Assembly (NCBI GenBank): GCA_003344405.1
Contig: NOWV01000096.1
Span: forward strand, 124,001 to 188,000
Origin: Trichoplax sp. H2
Lineage: Eukaryota > Placozoa > Uniplacotomia > Trichoplacea
Direction of reading: 5' to 3'
Length of the DNA: 64,000 bases
Each line of letters begins with the position of its first letter. Within the stretch, counting starts at the first letter, position 1. A program made the position numbers and the translations under genes. A model generated the notes under the pieces. That model saw only the letters and a list, made by a program, of their open reading frames with translations. It did no database searches and was not told the DNA's origin. Shown piece by piece: positions 12,635 to 24,480 of the stretch.

Positions 12635-13064
12635 AGTAGAAATGGTATAACAATGATCTCGCCAATACTGTCTTAGTCAAATGGAGCTTTCTAAAAGGCT
12701 TTTATTGCAAGGTTTTAGGAATAGTAGAGCAATAATTCATTAGTACAAGAAACTAGTCTAAAATCTAAAATCCAGTAGAAATGGCATCGTATAATAAGGC
12801 TGATCTCTCCAATACTGTTTTAGTCAAATGGAATTTTCAGAAGGGCTTTTATTACAAGGTTTTAGCAATAGTAGAGCATAATGAAGTACTACAAGAAACT
12901 AGTCTAAAATCTAAAATCTAATAGAAATGGCATCGTATAATAAAAATAATTTCACCAATATTGTCCTAGTCAAATGGAATTTTCTAAAAGGCTTTTATTA
13001 CAAGGTTTTAGGAATAGTAGAGCAATAATTCATTAGTATAAGAAACTAGTCTAAAATCTAAAAT
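12635..13064. repeat. Three tandem copies of a ~140-bp unit
   Basis: Units begin at 12635, 12774 and 12920 with AGTAGAAATGG or a close variant and end with CTAAAATCTAAAAT. Periods are 139 and 146 bp. Units are highly similar, with small indels. The array starts exactly where the large duplication ends, suggesting a breakpoint. Confidence 0.9.
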
Positions 13065-14819
13065 ATTCCCAGCTGAAAGTGAAGTGAAGTCCATCGCTAA
13101 TATCTGTCTATCTCCACAGTTCTTAAATACATTTCGTTCAATCCATTGATGACAGCATAATGAGGTACAATTTGACTTTAGTCATCAAACTGAATACATT
13201 TCTTCAAATAGATCATCATTCACTTCTATAATCCAAATCATGCTACAAAGGGAAACCATCGAACCGAACTTTCTCAGGTCTAATTCTACTTAAGATGGTA
13301 CTCTCTTCTATCAATGTCCTACACCTTTTGGTACTAACAGCGTGACACACGGACATTCGCATTAATGTGATTTGATTTTTAGTTTATTTAAGTTTATTAT
13401 CGGGCTATTTTAAATATTTGCTTAGTCCTCCCCTATTTTGGTAAATAGTTATAATCAATCAATGCAGTATCCTAATGAAGACGATACGGAGACCAATTTC
13501 CAAGCCTAGTGTTCAATTATGACTTGCGTTCTTTGCATAGATCACTACACTAGATTTGAGCAGTATACCGACATAACAACGAACATCATCCATTTTATCT
13601 TAATAGAGATTTTTAACTATAGCTTGAAACTCGATTAGCCCGTAATGAAAACTACAAATCCCTTTTCCTTTGATCCTTACAATTCAACAAGGCGGTTATC
13701 GTATAAAGATTGGAAGAATATAACGAGCATATTATCTAGCTGCAAAATTTGTCCACATATCCTATTTGTATTATATATTATTATAATTGCCGGCTACTAT
13801 CTCATCACCATTTGTAAGCAAAGATATAAAGTGATGTACAAGAGAATTTTCATTGATTTTTGAATGGCAAGTTCATTGAAAGTGATGAGTGAGCCATTAA
13901 TATAAATGAAAATCAAAGCTTGAAGTATTTCTATTCCAATAGAAAGATCGATCAGTTTAATACAGAGATTATCCGAAGTTAAGATCATAGGTAGAGTTCG
14001 ATTCAAGTTTCTTTCTCATCAGAATTCTAGCCTTAATTTTCAGTATCGAAATTGATTTATTGCTATCATAGCTTAGTAAGAAATCTTGGCGCCCATCGTT
14101 TCTACTGTCACTGATACTCGTATGTATATAACAACTACAATCAGTATTTATTGACAAGGCTGAGCTCTATCCAAGTATTAAGTTTTGTAGGAAGATATTT
14201 ATCGTTCATCTTGTCTTCAGTTGTATTGATTGAGCCAAAGACCATCATCGTTGGCCTTTATTTATTGGTAGAATTCATAGAATGGAGTAGAAATACAGTC
14301 GATTAGTGATAGCTCATTTAGGAGGGCGGATCAACGCATGCAGCGATAGATTTTACTATAATGACAATTCCACGAAAGGAATGATTTCATGAATTATTTA
14401 TTAGTCAAGCTAATTTATTGTAAATTACGATTCGTATCAAGCCATAGTGCTTTTTTAAAACTGTCTATTCATGGTATTTAGCAGTTGTAAGGTTGTTGTT
14501 GTTCTCTATATGCAATCCTTTTCGAAGCGTTGTTGACTTTTGCATGCAAAAATGACTTCCTACTTGTATATCCGAACTGATCCGTGCATAAATAAATCTA
14601 TTTTATGTTCACATTTGGACGGATCGTTGAATCACTGTTGATCTTTCTGGATTGATGTTCTTATTCCTATCATTACTGTACGTATTTACCAATCAAGACC
14701 GAAACATGCTTAATCTCGTTGTACTTTTTGGGGGACAATGTTGACAAGGTGTCCATTTGAGGTTAATCATGGATGATAGATTACTGTATGAAACAAGCAA
14801 TCGAGTAGTTTATATCATG
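13065..14819. other. Intergenic, no supported gene
   Basis: No homologue or consistent exon chain was found. A 72-codon frame at 13645-13863 encodes a hydrophobic stretch but has no other support. Confidence 0.5.
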
Positions 14820-15190
14820 ACATTCCCGTGTTACTCTGGGACTACTCAACAATCATTTTATCTTTTTCCCTCTCTTCTTGACCAGGGAAACGAATGGTGA
14901 AGTAGTCCCTGATTTGGCAAATGGATTCATGCCATGTACGCCATTAATTAAGCCTCAGGGCGAAATGCTTTGCCTGATGTGTGGTGGCCAGTCTTGCCCG
15001 GGGATCCCATGATGGGTACAGTATCTCTAAAAAAAGCTCTGGGCGGGGGATGGGGTCCGCTACCCGACGGGTGTTAAAATACACGAATCACAGGGATCAA
15101 ACTAGAGAAAAGCTGAGGCCCCGTTACCCCAGGGGGGAAACAAATCCTAACATGTCATACAAGTACTGTACGACATGTTTACTGTAGGGA
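14820..15190. other. GC-rich island with inverted repeats
   Basis: Base composition jumps well above the surroundings, with G and C runs near 14995-15140. Inverted pairs include GGGACTAC (about 14839) with GTAGTCCC (about 14903), and ACATGTC with GACATGT at about 15149-15180. It could be a non-autonomous mobile element or an unrecognised structured RNA; no terminal repeats or transposase were identified. Confidence 0.4.
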
Positions 15191-16300
15191 TGAAAACGTC
15201 AGAATTGGAGCGTATGACGCTCAACCGTACCGATGCAGACCAGATGAGACCAGATGAGACCAGACCATGAAAATGTGGAAAGTGTACTGTACTGTGGTTG
15301 AATTTCCTGAAATACGCGTACAGTGGCCAAGCATGTTTATTTTCTCTTTAGCTCTTTCGATAGAGAAAAAGGGAAAATGTAACATGGAGTTCGAGGGCTG
15401 AATTTTCCGTCGATATTGTCTATGTAAGAATAGTTAGGGCAGACCGTTTGTAATTTCTACTGTACTGTATACTGTATAATTGTATCACCTATACTGTACA
15501 GTACTGTACTGTACTTTGCCATTTCCAAATCGAAAGGATTAGTACAGTACTGTATACTGTACTGTACAGTAGACGTCATAGACAGTCCGGGTCAGTCCCC
15601 CACTCCGTCTACTCTACAGTACTGTATACTGTAGAACATGGTACTGTGCACTGTACAGGACAGTCAAAATACCGTCGATTGACGGTACAGTACAACTGGC
15701 CCTTCAACTTTCAACCATTGACGTGCATTGTATGACTTGACCGAGATGCTGTTGTCCCTTTTGGGTCACTCTACTATCCACACGCCTTCCATATACAAGA
15801 TAGTAATCATAATGAATTCATCATGAATCATCGAGTTGAGTTGTTTTGACCGGCAAGAGAGAAAAAAAAGAAGAAGAAGCCTTTCCATCCATACTGTAGC
15901 AGTGGAATGGAATGCAACTTGCTCACTCAGTAAAAATACCGTAGATTGACAGTGCAGTATACTGTACAGTACTGTACAGTGTACAGTACAGTACCATGAT
16001 TGAAAAGCCATTTTGTTTACAGTACACTGTACACTGTACAGTACTGGACTTGAACTGGACTGGACTGGACTGCAACTGGCCCGTACTGAACTGCAACTGG
16101 CCCGTACTGAACTGCTACTGGCCCGTTATGAACTGCAAATGGCCCTTCAACTTTCAACCACTGACGCCCATTGGTATGACTTGATCGAGACGCTGTTGTC
16201 CTTTGTGGGTCACCCTGTACACTACAGTACAGTGCTCTACAGTACAGTACTGTACTGTAGCATGGTTGGAATGCCGTTTTTGTTTACTGTCCTGTACTGA
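15190..16300. repeat. TACTGTAC/GTACAGTA palindromic repeat cluster
   Basis: Dense overlapping TACTGTAC, GTACAGTA and CTGTACAG words, which are largely self-complementary and can pair on either strand. The cluster is interspersed with a duplicated unique cassette (15694-15920 and 16327-16548, partial at about 16137-16215) and a 21-bp minisatellite near 16060-16145 (consensus GTACTGAACTGCAACTGGCCC). Open frames here are low-complexity Cys/Thr/Val/Tyr/Leu strings and are not genes. Confidence 0.85.
15694..15920 (+). repeat. ~225-bp cassette, copy 1
   Basis: Runs from AACTGGCCCTTC to GGAATGCAACTT and matches 16327-16548 with small indels, including the purine-rich AAGAAGAAG stretch. A third, truncated copy begins near 16137 and is cut into palindromic repeats. 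Confidence 0.85.
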
Positions 16301-16326
16301 ACTGCAACTGGCTGGTACTGAACTGC

Positions 16327-16548
16327 AACTGGCCCTTCAACTTTCAACCATTGACGCCCATTGGTATGACTTGATCGAGATGCTGTTGTCCCTTGTGGGT
16401 CACCCTACTATCCACACACCTTCCATACAAGATAATATTAATAATTAATTGAATAATGAATCATCGGGTTGAGTTGTTTTGACCGGCAAGAGAAAAAAAG
16501 AAGAAGAAGAAGCCTTTCCGTCCGTAGCAGTGGAATGGAATCCAACTT
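16327..16548 (+). repeat. ~222-bp cassette, copy 2
   Basis: Second copy of the unit at 15694-15920, about 630 bp downstream, followed by the region upstream of SPOP. Confidence 0.85.
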
Positions 16549-17619
16549 ACTTGATTAATCCATTTTCTACATGATTTTCAGGATATCGGGGTTGATTAAC
16601 ATTTGAATTCGTCTACCAGTTGGGTAAGGAGTTGATGCTAGATAGCCAAGTAGTCGTTGTCATTGATGGATGATTGATCGTTGTCGAGAGTGGAGACATG
16701 AACTTGCAAGTTGATTTCAATCACTGGGCAAGTTCATGCAAGTCAAGAGTTGAACAACGCTTGCCAACTTTTGGCTAATATAAATGCGTTGCTCATGATT
16801 GCATTGGACATTCTTCACTGGTCTTGCAATCATCGTTTTGACGCCTATCAACAATCCTTGACTTGTGTGCTTCTGCAACATTTTGTAATACAATCAATTT
16901 ATTGATAGTCTTTCGAGATTTCAATCATCGATGATGGCCATGTCAGCGTGTCAAATGATGCACAACAACACAACAATCATCAAACTACCTGATCATTTAC
17001 TACTGAAAAGGACAAGGTTAGATACTACACGATACAACGACAATGCCAAACTTTGTCATCATCATGACACTGGATTCCCTCCATCATCACAAGCAATACA
17101 CTAGGATAGAAAAGAGACTTGCCAAGCTGTTGATACAAGTATCCTTTCGATCCTGTCATGTTAGATCCATTAATCCTACCGAGATCGATATCTTTACTAG
17201 CATTTCCATTCAATTGGATATACTCGTACATACACCATCTTTTCTATCGTAATAGTAAACTGATCCATGATGATACTATACAATCAAACACAATCCAGTC
17301 TTATTCATCATAAAAATAATAATGTTGATCGTCATTCTAAATTGATTATTTCTTCTACCGTATTTTCATTAGATGTCATTCTTCTCAGATCCCATCTCCG
17401 GCTCCTACCGAAAATCATACAAAGGTACAACATTTTCATGCCCATGGATAGTGTCTGTCTTTCGTTGTCTACCGATGTGTCACAGTTTGTTAGTTTATTT
17501 TATGACACCAGTATCAAACTACTGTATAAAAATAATACAACAAAGTGGAAATATTCATGGTCTCTTCGTCTTATCTTACCACACATCAATAGACATTCAA
17601 AAGTTGCTCTCAAACAGCT
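16549..17619 (+). other. Region upstream of SPOP
   Basis: No clear TATA box or second gene. It should contain the SPOP promoter and any untranslated exon, but I cannot place them. An in-frame stop at 17590-17592 precedes the SPOP ATG. Confidence 0.4.
16697..16738. other. 11-bp perfect inverted repeat
   Basis: CATGAACTTGC (16697-16707) and GCAAGTTCATG (16728-16738) with a 20-base loop that contains more AAGTT-like sequence. It lies about 900 bp upstream of the SPOP start. Significance is unknown. Confidence 0.5.
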
Positions 17620-20106
17620 ATGGCAGGAAATGTTCAAGTGGACAATTGGTGCTGTACCAAAATGACAGTGGATCGCTATACATATCTATGGAAAATTAAT
17701 AACTTTAGTTATTGTCGTGAAGAAACTGGTGAAACGTTGAAAAGTTCAACTTTTACAACTGGCCCCGATAAATTAGAATGGTATGAAGGATAGTTGATAC
17801 TCTGACAAGCATACGAATCAATCACACCCAATTGAATGAGACCGTGTAGGAACCAAGTGTTAACATGGATGTTTGCATAATCTATTTTCGCTATCATTCT
17901 ATTTGCTGTCATGTAGGTGCATGAGAATTAATCCGCGGGGATTGGATGAGGAAAGTAAAGACTATTTATCCATGTACCTATTGTTATTATATAGCAATAA
18001 GAAAGAAATTCGAGCTAAATTCAAGTTTTCCATCTTGAGTCGTAACGAAGAGGAAGTCAGAGCGATGGGTTAGTGACTATCTTCATTACTACTTGAGGCA
18101 ATCATGCTTACTTACTGCTAAGAATATTCCAATTCGAGTGGATAGGATACAATGATACGCGTCCTTATGCTAGAATCAATAAAACAGATGATCAATTTTT
18201 GGTTCATCTCTCCATTCTTGTATGTATACAGAAAGCCAACGTGCGTACAGATTTGTCCAAGGAAAAGACTGGGGATTTAAAAAATTTGTGCGTCGTGATA
18301 TGTTAATGGATACATCGTATGGATTGTTAATCGACGATCATCTAACCTTATTTTGTGAAGTAAGTGAGACTGAAGTTGATATCACAAAACAACTACCATG
18401 GCTTGATTGTAATCGTTGTTCATGAAAAGTTATTAGGGATATTCAATGCTTCTATGATTGATGCGTTATAGATTAATGAATCCGCCCTGTAGCAAGCCGT
18501 ACATCAAGGCATTTTCCTTTTATCATTGATAGTAACATGATCTACCTTACTCGTAACATGTTTTTGTGCTATTTCGATCACAACATGGATATCGTAAAAT
18601 AATACAATTTTATATAGTATTAATATAATTTTGCCCTCTACTTTCTCTAACATGGCTAAGTCGAAAATACCGTGCTTTAAGATTTCGTTCCTAGACGGAT
18701 TCTTACGTATATTGATCTTCCAAAATATCTTCCAACATTTTAGATCAATGTTGTATCTGATCCTGTCACTCTTGATGGTCGTTTTACCGCAGAAGAAGCT
18801 GAAGTACCGAAATGTCGATTAGCACAAGACTTGGATCAATTATTTAAAACGAAAAAATTTGCCGATATCACATTTAATATTGGAAAGGATCAATTGAAAG
18901 CTCATAAAGCCATATTGGCTGGTAAGATGTTTGCCTTTTTGCTACTTAATTGTGCATTAGTTATGTAATAAGGATACTTATAGTATGTGCTAATCGGATA
19001 ATGATCGCGAGTTCATGAATTTCACACCTTTTACTTGATCCTAATATTGAGCTGATTGTATTGCAAGTAGTATTATTATTATTATTATAATAATAGTCAT
19101 ATGGTACCATTTCATCATTAAATTAGCAATGTTGACCAACTTGGTATGCGTATGATAATAATTTAGCAAATTTCATACTTTGTATACGGTACGTTTTGTA
19201 GATTTGTGTGTCGAAGAGAATACACAACGTTGTAGACTGTTGAAATAATCTTTCCACGTATGATTAAAAAATCTCAGCTAGGTCGCCTGTCTTTGATGCA
19301 ATGTTCAAGCATTGTATGGAAGAGCAACGCCAAGTAAGTTGTATCCAAAACTTACCAATCGATACATTATCATAAATATGGGAAGATTTTAATTAATCGA
19401 CAGTACCGTGCACGCATAATTAAAAGATATCATTAAATCATCGTGTCCTTATTGACAGGGTACAGTAGACGTATCTGACATAGAAAGCGATGTATTTGAA
19501 GAGATGATCAAATTCATCTACACTGGGGAAGAACCAGAGCGCATCGATGATCTAGCCGCGGAAATATTAGCGGCCGCGGATAAGGTAATTTACTGTAGAG
19601 CATCATAAACTGTTGCTTTCCGAAATATATCTGCTTTCAATAAAATTAACTTCAATACATGAATATGAAGTATGAAGGGCAAATTATTCACTTTCCTTTT
19701 GACCTTTTGGTTGACAGTACGATTTACAAAGGTTAAAATCTTTATGTGAAAATTCCATATCAAATAACCTGACTGTTGAGAATGCGGCTAAAGTGCTAAT
19801 TATTGCCGATATGCATAATTCTGAAGTACTAAGACAAAATGTTTTGGAGTTTATTAACAGGTAATACCATATCGCTAACCTATAACGATTAGTAAGGGTA
19901 GGGTATACAGTTATTGGCTTAATGGACGTCATACATCTTTAAATATCTTTTTCAGTCATGCCTTGGAAATCGTTGAAACCGAAGGCTACCAACATTTGTT
20001 GAAGAGTTATTCTCACCTTATAACCGACGCATTCCGCACCTTAGCAAGATCTTGCAATAGCAAAACCGATGTAACATCGACCAGAAAGAAAGTGCGCTTA
20101 TCATGA
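17620..20106 (+). CDS. SPOP: SPOP: MATH-BTB adaptor of cullin-3 ubiquitin ligase (364 aa)
   Basis: Exons are 17620-17780, 17917-18068, 18232-18359, 18744-18921, 19278-19333, 19459-19584, 19718-19860 and 19956-20106, all GT-AG and frame-consistent. The order matches human SPOP (374 aa): MATH domain (about residues 15-150), BTB (about 170-280), 3-box/BACK, then a basic RKKVRLS tail like the SPOP nuclear signal. Residues equivalent to the human MATH substrate pocket (Y87, F102, Y123, W131, F133) are present as Y74, F89, Y110, W118 and F120, so it should bind SPOP-type degrons and recruit CUL3 in the nucleus. The start is the first ATG after an in-frame stop at 17590. At 18359 I chose the GTAAGT donor, although the frame stays open beyond it, because this restores the exact human spacing before the VPKCRLA motif. 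It might also be called HIB or roadkill-like. Confidence 0.95.
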
Positions 20107-21214
20107 TTGTACTTATTATTATTGTTATACAGAGATACTTGATTTAACGTTATATTCTAAAATTCATGATCATTATCATGGGCGTTAACCTAAAGTAATT
20201 TCTATGTAATTCAAAATTTCAAAAATTTTATTGATTCTCCCTTCATGTACATACTTATGTACTGTACCATACGTACTGTATGCAGAAAGCTGTATATCTA
20301 TCTCGTGTAGTTATAAAATGTTTCATAATGAATATGCTGCCGATTTTGATCTAGCTACAAGTGCTAAGGCGCTTGTCGACTTATCTTCAAAAGCTAGCAA
20401 ATCTGTTCATGATTTGTGGCGGATAGCGTGTGCAAATTTAAACTCAATTATTTCCACTATGATGGTAACTGAAAAGCATGCACCTGACGTCTTGCAAACA
20501 GGAAATCTTTAAATATTGGAAGAGCAAAGAATATCGTGACATGCCACGATAGATGCGCGTAATATACGAACGTTATTTGAACTCATCGTTGAAAACTGTG
20601 TGATAAAACTAATTAATTTAAGATTTAGGATCTCATTTTCCATCCAAGCTATCTAGGATCATTAATAGCTTAGGCGAGCTAACAGTTAACTGAATGATTT
20701 GCTCCCTAAAGTATGATATTGTTTGTTGTATTAAATAGATTTTACCTCATATTCAAGATGGCACATGCATGTAATAAGGATACGAATATGACTATAGCAC
20801 TAGAGTTATACAATAACGATAAAAGTTCATTTTTTATATAATGACAAGAGTGTATATATACTGTACAACATCCACTCTTTCCAATAGAGCAACACCAGAT
20901 ATTGTCGTCATCATTTGTCAAAAAGGATGTTTTCAATTTTGTTGTAATGTCGGTCAAGTAAACTTATTTTGACTGCCATATGCTATGATAGAAAAAACTG
21001 AAATTTTATTACGATACCTTATTTCTAGAACTGCTTCTAGTTAACACCAATCAAGCAATAAAGTAAAACCAGAAAAATGACGTTATATAAGTTATTAAAA
21101 CCGATCGAAATAATACAGATTTCTGCTTAACTACAAGCATGTTAATGCCTTAGAATTTTAAAATAATGGAATGAAAATCACAAACAAAGAAGACCCAGTT
21201 AGTAGAATAAGTTC
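20107..21214. other. Spacer between SPOP and the light-chain gene
   Basis: Holds the 3' ends of two convergent genes. A TTTATT at about 21005 could be the minus-strand poly(A) signal of the light chain. One small candidate frame is listed separately. Confidence 0.5.
20318..20512 (+). CDS. Possible 64-aa small ORF
   Basis: An uninterrupted frame from ATG at 20318 to a stop at 20510-20512, somewhat richer in G+C than its flanks. The product is Ala/Ser/Leu-rich and probably helical, with no recognised domain, signal peptide or homologue. It lies 210 bp after the SPOP stop, so it could be SPOP 3' UTR. Weak support. Confidence 0.2.
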   Translation: MFHNEYAADFDLATSAKALVDLSSKASKSVHDLWRIACANLNSIISTMMVTEKHAPDVLQTGNL

Positions 21215-23031
21215 TTAACCAGCCATAATTATTTTGACGAAATCTACAAAATACAGTGAAAATATTGAAAACTTTAGATTCAATTGATAGCAAATGAAAA
21301 AATTTCGTTTACCTTCGTAGTTAATCATGCCTTGGGAGTCGTCGACACCACTCAATAGTTGTTCAACATCATCATCGCTTAATTTCTCTCCTACATTGGT
21401 GAAATTATGAAATGATTTAGCCAACAGTGATCCTTAATTAGGGCAAAAAGATTGCAATCTTCCATTAAAATCGTCATGTAGCTCAAAAGGATGTGAGGTT
21501 TTCGGTAATTGTCGTTACTCAATGACTTGGTCTTACTCTATCTCAAAAAGTAGAGAAAATGGAATACAACAACTCTTTGACGGTTAACTGCGCGTCTTTC
21601 TAGCGGATGATTACCATCTTCAAATGGCAATTAAATGTATCATCGTGATAAATGTTACACAATACAATAACCACTTTTACTATATTACATTACTGTGAAA
21701 GATTGAACGATTACTGCCGACAACATTTACTTTAGTTAATACGAAAGCTAACCGTTTCGCATTGGAGTCACAACATAGACAGAATACTACGTTGTGCTAT
21801 CACACAAATTGAGTTGCATTGTACTTTCACTTATTCAAGGAAAAGCGCATTCTATTTTCACTTATTTAACGAAAAGCGTTACCTAAACTGGTCAGCACAT
21901 GCCGAAGTTCCGCTGAGTTAATCGTACCATTGCCATCCTTGTCAAATACACGTAAACCCTCAACAAAGTCCTCCAGAGATCCTTGATCACGCTTCTGCCG
22001 TGAAGCCTGAAGGATTGGTAGAAATTCTTCAAAGCTGATTCTTTTAACACCTATAACGGCCGTTATATTCAACATTAGTATGTAGCAAGATTGATCAGAT
22101 TGATGTTCATTCTACGACCGCTGACTACAACTTGACAGGCATGGAATTAATTCATTACTATGGAACAAGCCTTTTCTCGATTAGTATGTTGTACATTATT
22201 AGCAAGCATCCCCTTGATTGTATTTCATATTACAATCGATTGATTGCCTAACTACCGAATCGACCAAGCTATTCCAATTGTTAAGGTCCAATTTTGAAAT
22301 AGTTATTCAATTCGTATAGACATTGATTGCAAGCACAAGCCTACCGTTGGGATCGATCTCTTTGACAACTTTGGTCACCTCTGCCTGAGTAGGGTTCATC
22401 CCTAAGGCTCTTAAAACGTCCCCTAGTTGAGCAGAGTCGATTTTTCCATCGCCTTTCTTATCGAAAAGTGAGTAAGCTTCCTTAAAATCTAAAAGATAAA
22501 GTAAAAGGCATTCATGATGAGGCATATGACTTGCTATGAGACCCTTTCTCTCGTTGACTACCACCAAGTTGGTGGATTTCTGCCAAGAGATAAACAACGT
22601 TTTGGGTGTGGACGTTGTAATACGTCATGTACTTAGTCGTTGAAAATTGAGCATCACTGATTTATGTATTCAACGTCTATATTACGGCATTTTAAGTTTA
22701 TGATTAATATTAGATGGATAAATAGAATCAGTGGACTATCCCTAAGGGTTTTAAAATTGCCGATCACAATCATTGGCATCAAGCAATGCATAAACAGCAA
22801 TAGATTTAATGCCCTTGCGGACATGGCCGGCTATGAATGCCCATGCCAATTTTGGCAGGCTAACTTACCAGAAATTTCTATTTCTGAAAATCCGGACTAG
22901 TCAGAAAGAAGAAAAACCTATCATTAGATGCATATGACTTGGCTATTCCACTAATCTATCATAAAATGATGGAGTCTTTCCTCCAGAAAATAGAAAGAGC
23001 TGAACATCCATTCGATCCTCTCACTTACCAT
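21215..23031 (-). CDS. MYL6: Myosin essential light chain, MYL6 type (149 aa)
   Basis: Minus-strand coding exons, in order: 23031-23029 (ATG only, then GTAAGT), 22896-22869 (28 nt), 22488-22345, 22050-21883, 21390-21313 and 21243-21215. Every join keeps frame and gives 149 residues against 151 for human MYL6. Four EF-hand-like lobes are visible. Loop 1 ([12 protein letters not shown], about 20-31) ends in Gln and is non-canonical. Loop 3 ([12 protein letters not shown], about 95-106) has acidic or oxygen ligands at 1, 3, 5, 9 and 12. Family hallmarks include [10 protein letters not shown] and an INYEDFV end. The protein should stabilise the lever arm of myosin II. A squidulin- or calmodulin-type protein is excluded by the essential-light-chain spacing. 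The ATG-only first exon is supported by the donor and by family gene structure. Confidence 0.93.
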
Positions 23032-23209
23032 TTTGTCTCTTGGCAAAGTGTTGAATAGTCGCGGCGGCGTCGTCTCTCTTTTTCCAAGCTTATTTTTCCT
23101 ATCCGACACTGTACCGTACCATCGACTTGCTACTCTATCCTCGCTACAATTTCAGGCCATAGTATCAGTACGCAGTCGTAAAAACTTCTGACAGGTCTAG
23201 TACGCACGC

Positions 23210-24010
23210 TCGCTGGCAGTACTGTACAGTGTACAGTGTAGCGCTAACAGTACAGTCACTGTACAGCTACAGTGTATTATACTGTACTGCTCTTTATCAT
23301 TTTCAGAAAGGTGTCCGACCGTCCGTTTCCAGGTGGCCTGTGGCAAGCCTACATACTGTACTGTACCTGAGTGTACAGTACTGTATACAGTATAGTGAAT
23401 GCACACAGCACTGTACTAGTGTTATTCATCATTTTCAGAAAGGTGTCCGACAGTCCGTTTCCAGCTCACCTATGGCAAGCCTACAGTACATACTGCACTG
23501 TACAATAACTGAGTGTACTGTACAGTACATGTACTGTACTGTACTGTACAGTACATGTACTGTACTGTACTGTACAGTCTGTACTGTACAGTACTGTACA
23601 ATACAAGTGTACAGTACTGTACTGTACTGTCTGTACTGTACTGCACTGTTATTCATCAGTTTCAGAAGGGTGTCCGACTGTCCGTTTCCAAGGACCCTAC
23701 TTGGATGAAAGTAATAGTAATTTAGAGTATGGTTTGAAACCGACGTACTGAAAGAACTCAATAATGCAGTAAAAATAAATAAAAACATCAAGGACGAACT
23801 GCTCAAGGTTGTAATGATCTGCATAGGCGAAACTTGAGCCAAATTGAAAGACCTAATGAAGGGCTTCACTATGGCTGAACTGTTTCCAGTGTCAACTGCA
23901 CAGTATTGTACTGTACACTGTACAGCACAGTACAGTACTGTAGATACGGCTCGCCACGCCCATGAAATCATGGTCCATTCCATGATACTATACCGTACTG
24001 TACAGTAGTT
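23210..24010. repeat. TACTGTAC palindromic cluster with a thrice-repeated unique cassette
   Basis: Long runs of alternating TACTGTAC/GTACAGTA, densest at 23510-23650 and 23900-24010. Three copies of a unique motif (about 23296-23351, 23427-23484 and 23651-23700) share TTTCAGAA.GGTGTCCGAC and GTCCGTTTCC. Open frames on both strands come from the repeat and are not credible genes. It lies upstream of the light-chain gene. Confidence 0.85.
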
Positions 24011-24480
24011 ACTGCAACAGTATTATTACCTTACTGTTTGGTAAAAGAAATTTCCGGCTAAGCCTTTACCAGAGTGTACATACAGCGTACTCGTCCTTCC
24101 TGCAGAGTTCTACCACAGTTATCAACATCCTGCGCTATTCCTCAAGTTGTTGCTGTTTTTAATCAATGTATTCATTAAATGAATCAAATGGTAGAGCATT
24201 ATGAATACAAAATGTCGGGCCTAACTTGCAGTTGTTTCAAAGTACAGACTGATCTACAAAGTACAAATAGCTCACCTTGACGATTTTGTACTTTTTTAGT
24301 ACTGAAATCAACGCCTACAATAAACTACGATACAATGATAGCGATACCTAATAGTGATTGTAGAAGGCAATTTCTTATTTTTACTTTATGGCGTATTTTG
24401 CATAATATTCAATACGTACTTTGATGACTCATGAATGAATTCGTTCATGTAATACGAGAATACAGAATACCCTTTGGCAT

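Larger units (their letters stand above)
8450..12645. repeat. Large tandem duplication, copy 2
   Basis: Second copy of the block at 1-4065, containing the second copy of the unknown gene with its promoter, introns and 3' flank. The introns are alignable but differ in length: the 5' UTR intron is 514 bp in copy 1 and 759 bp in copy 2. Confidence 0.8.

Noticed and set aside
13645-13863. 72-codon frame with a hydrophobic segment
   Set aside because: No homologue, conserved partner or splice context; AT-rich random frames often look membrane-like.
18360-18425. Continuation of SPOP exon 3 to an in-frame stop at 18423
   Set aside because: The GTAAGT donor at 18360 and the exact alignment spacing with human SPOP show that this is intron.
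22664-22900. 78-codon plus-strand frame
   Set aside because: Antisense to the light-chain microexon and intron; no other support.
23229-23983. Long open frames on both strands (159-182 codons)
   Set aside because: They are translations of the TACTGTAC palindromic repeat, giving Cys/Thr/Val/Tyr strings in several frames at once.
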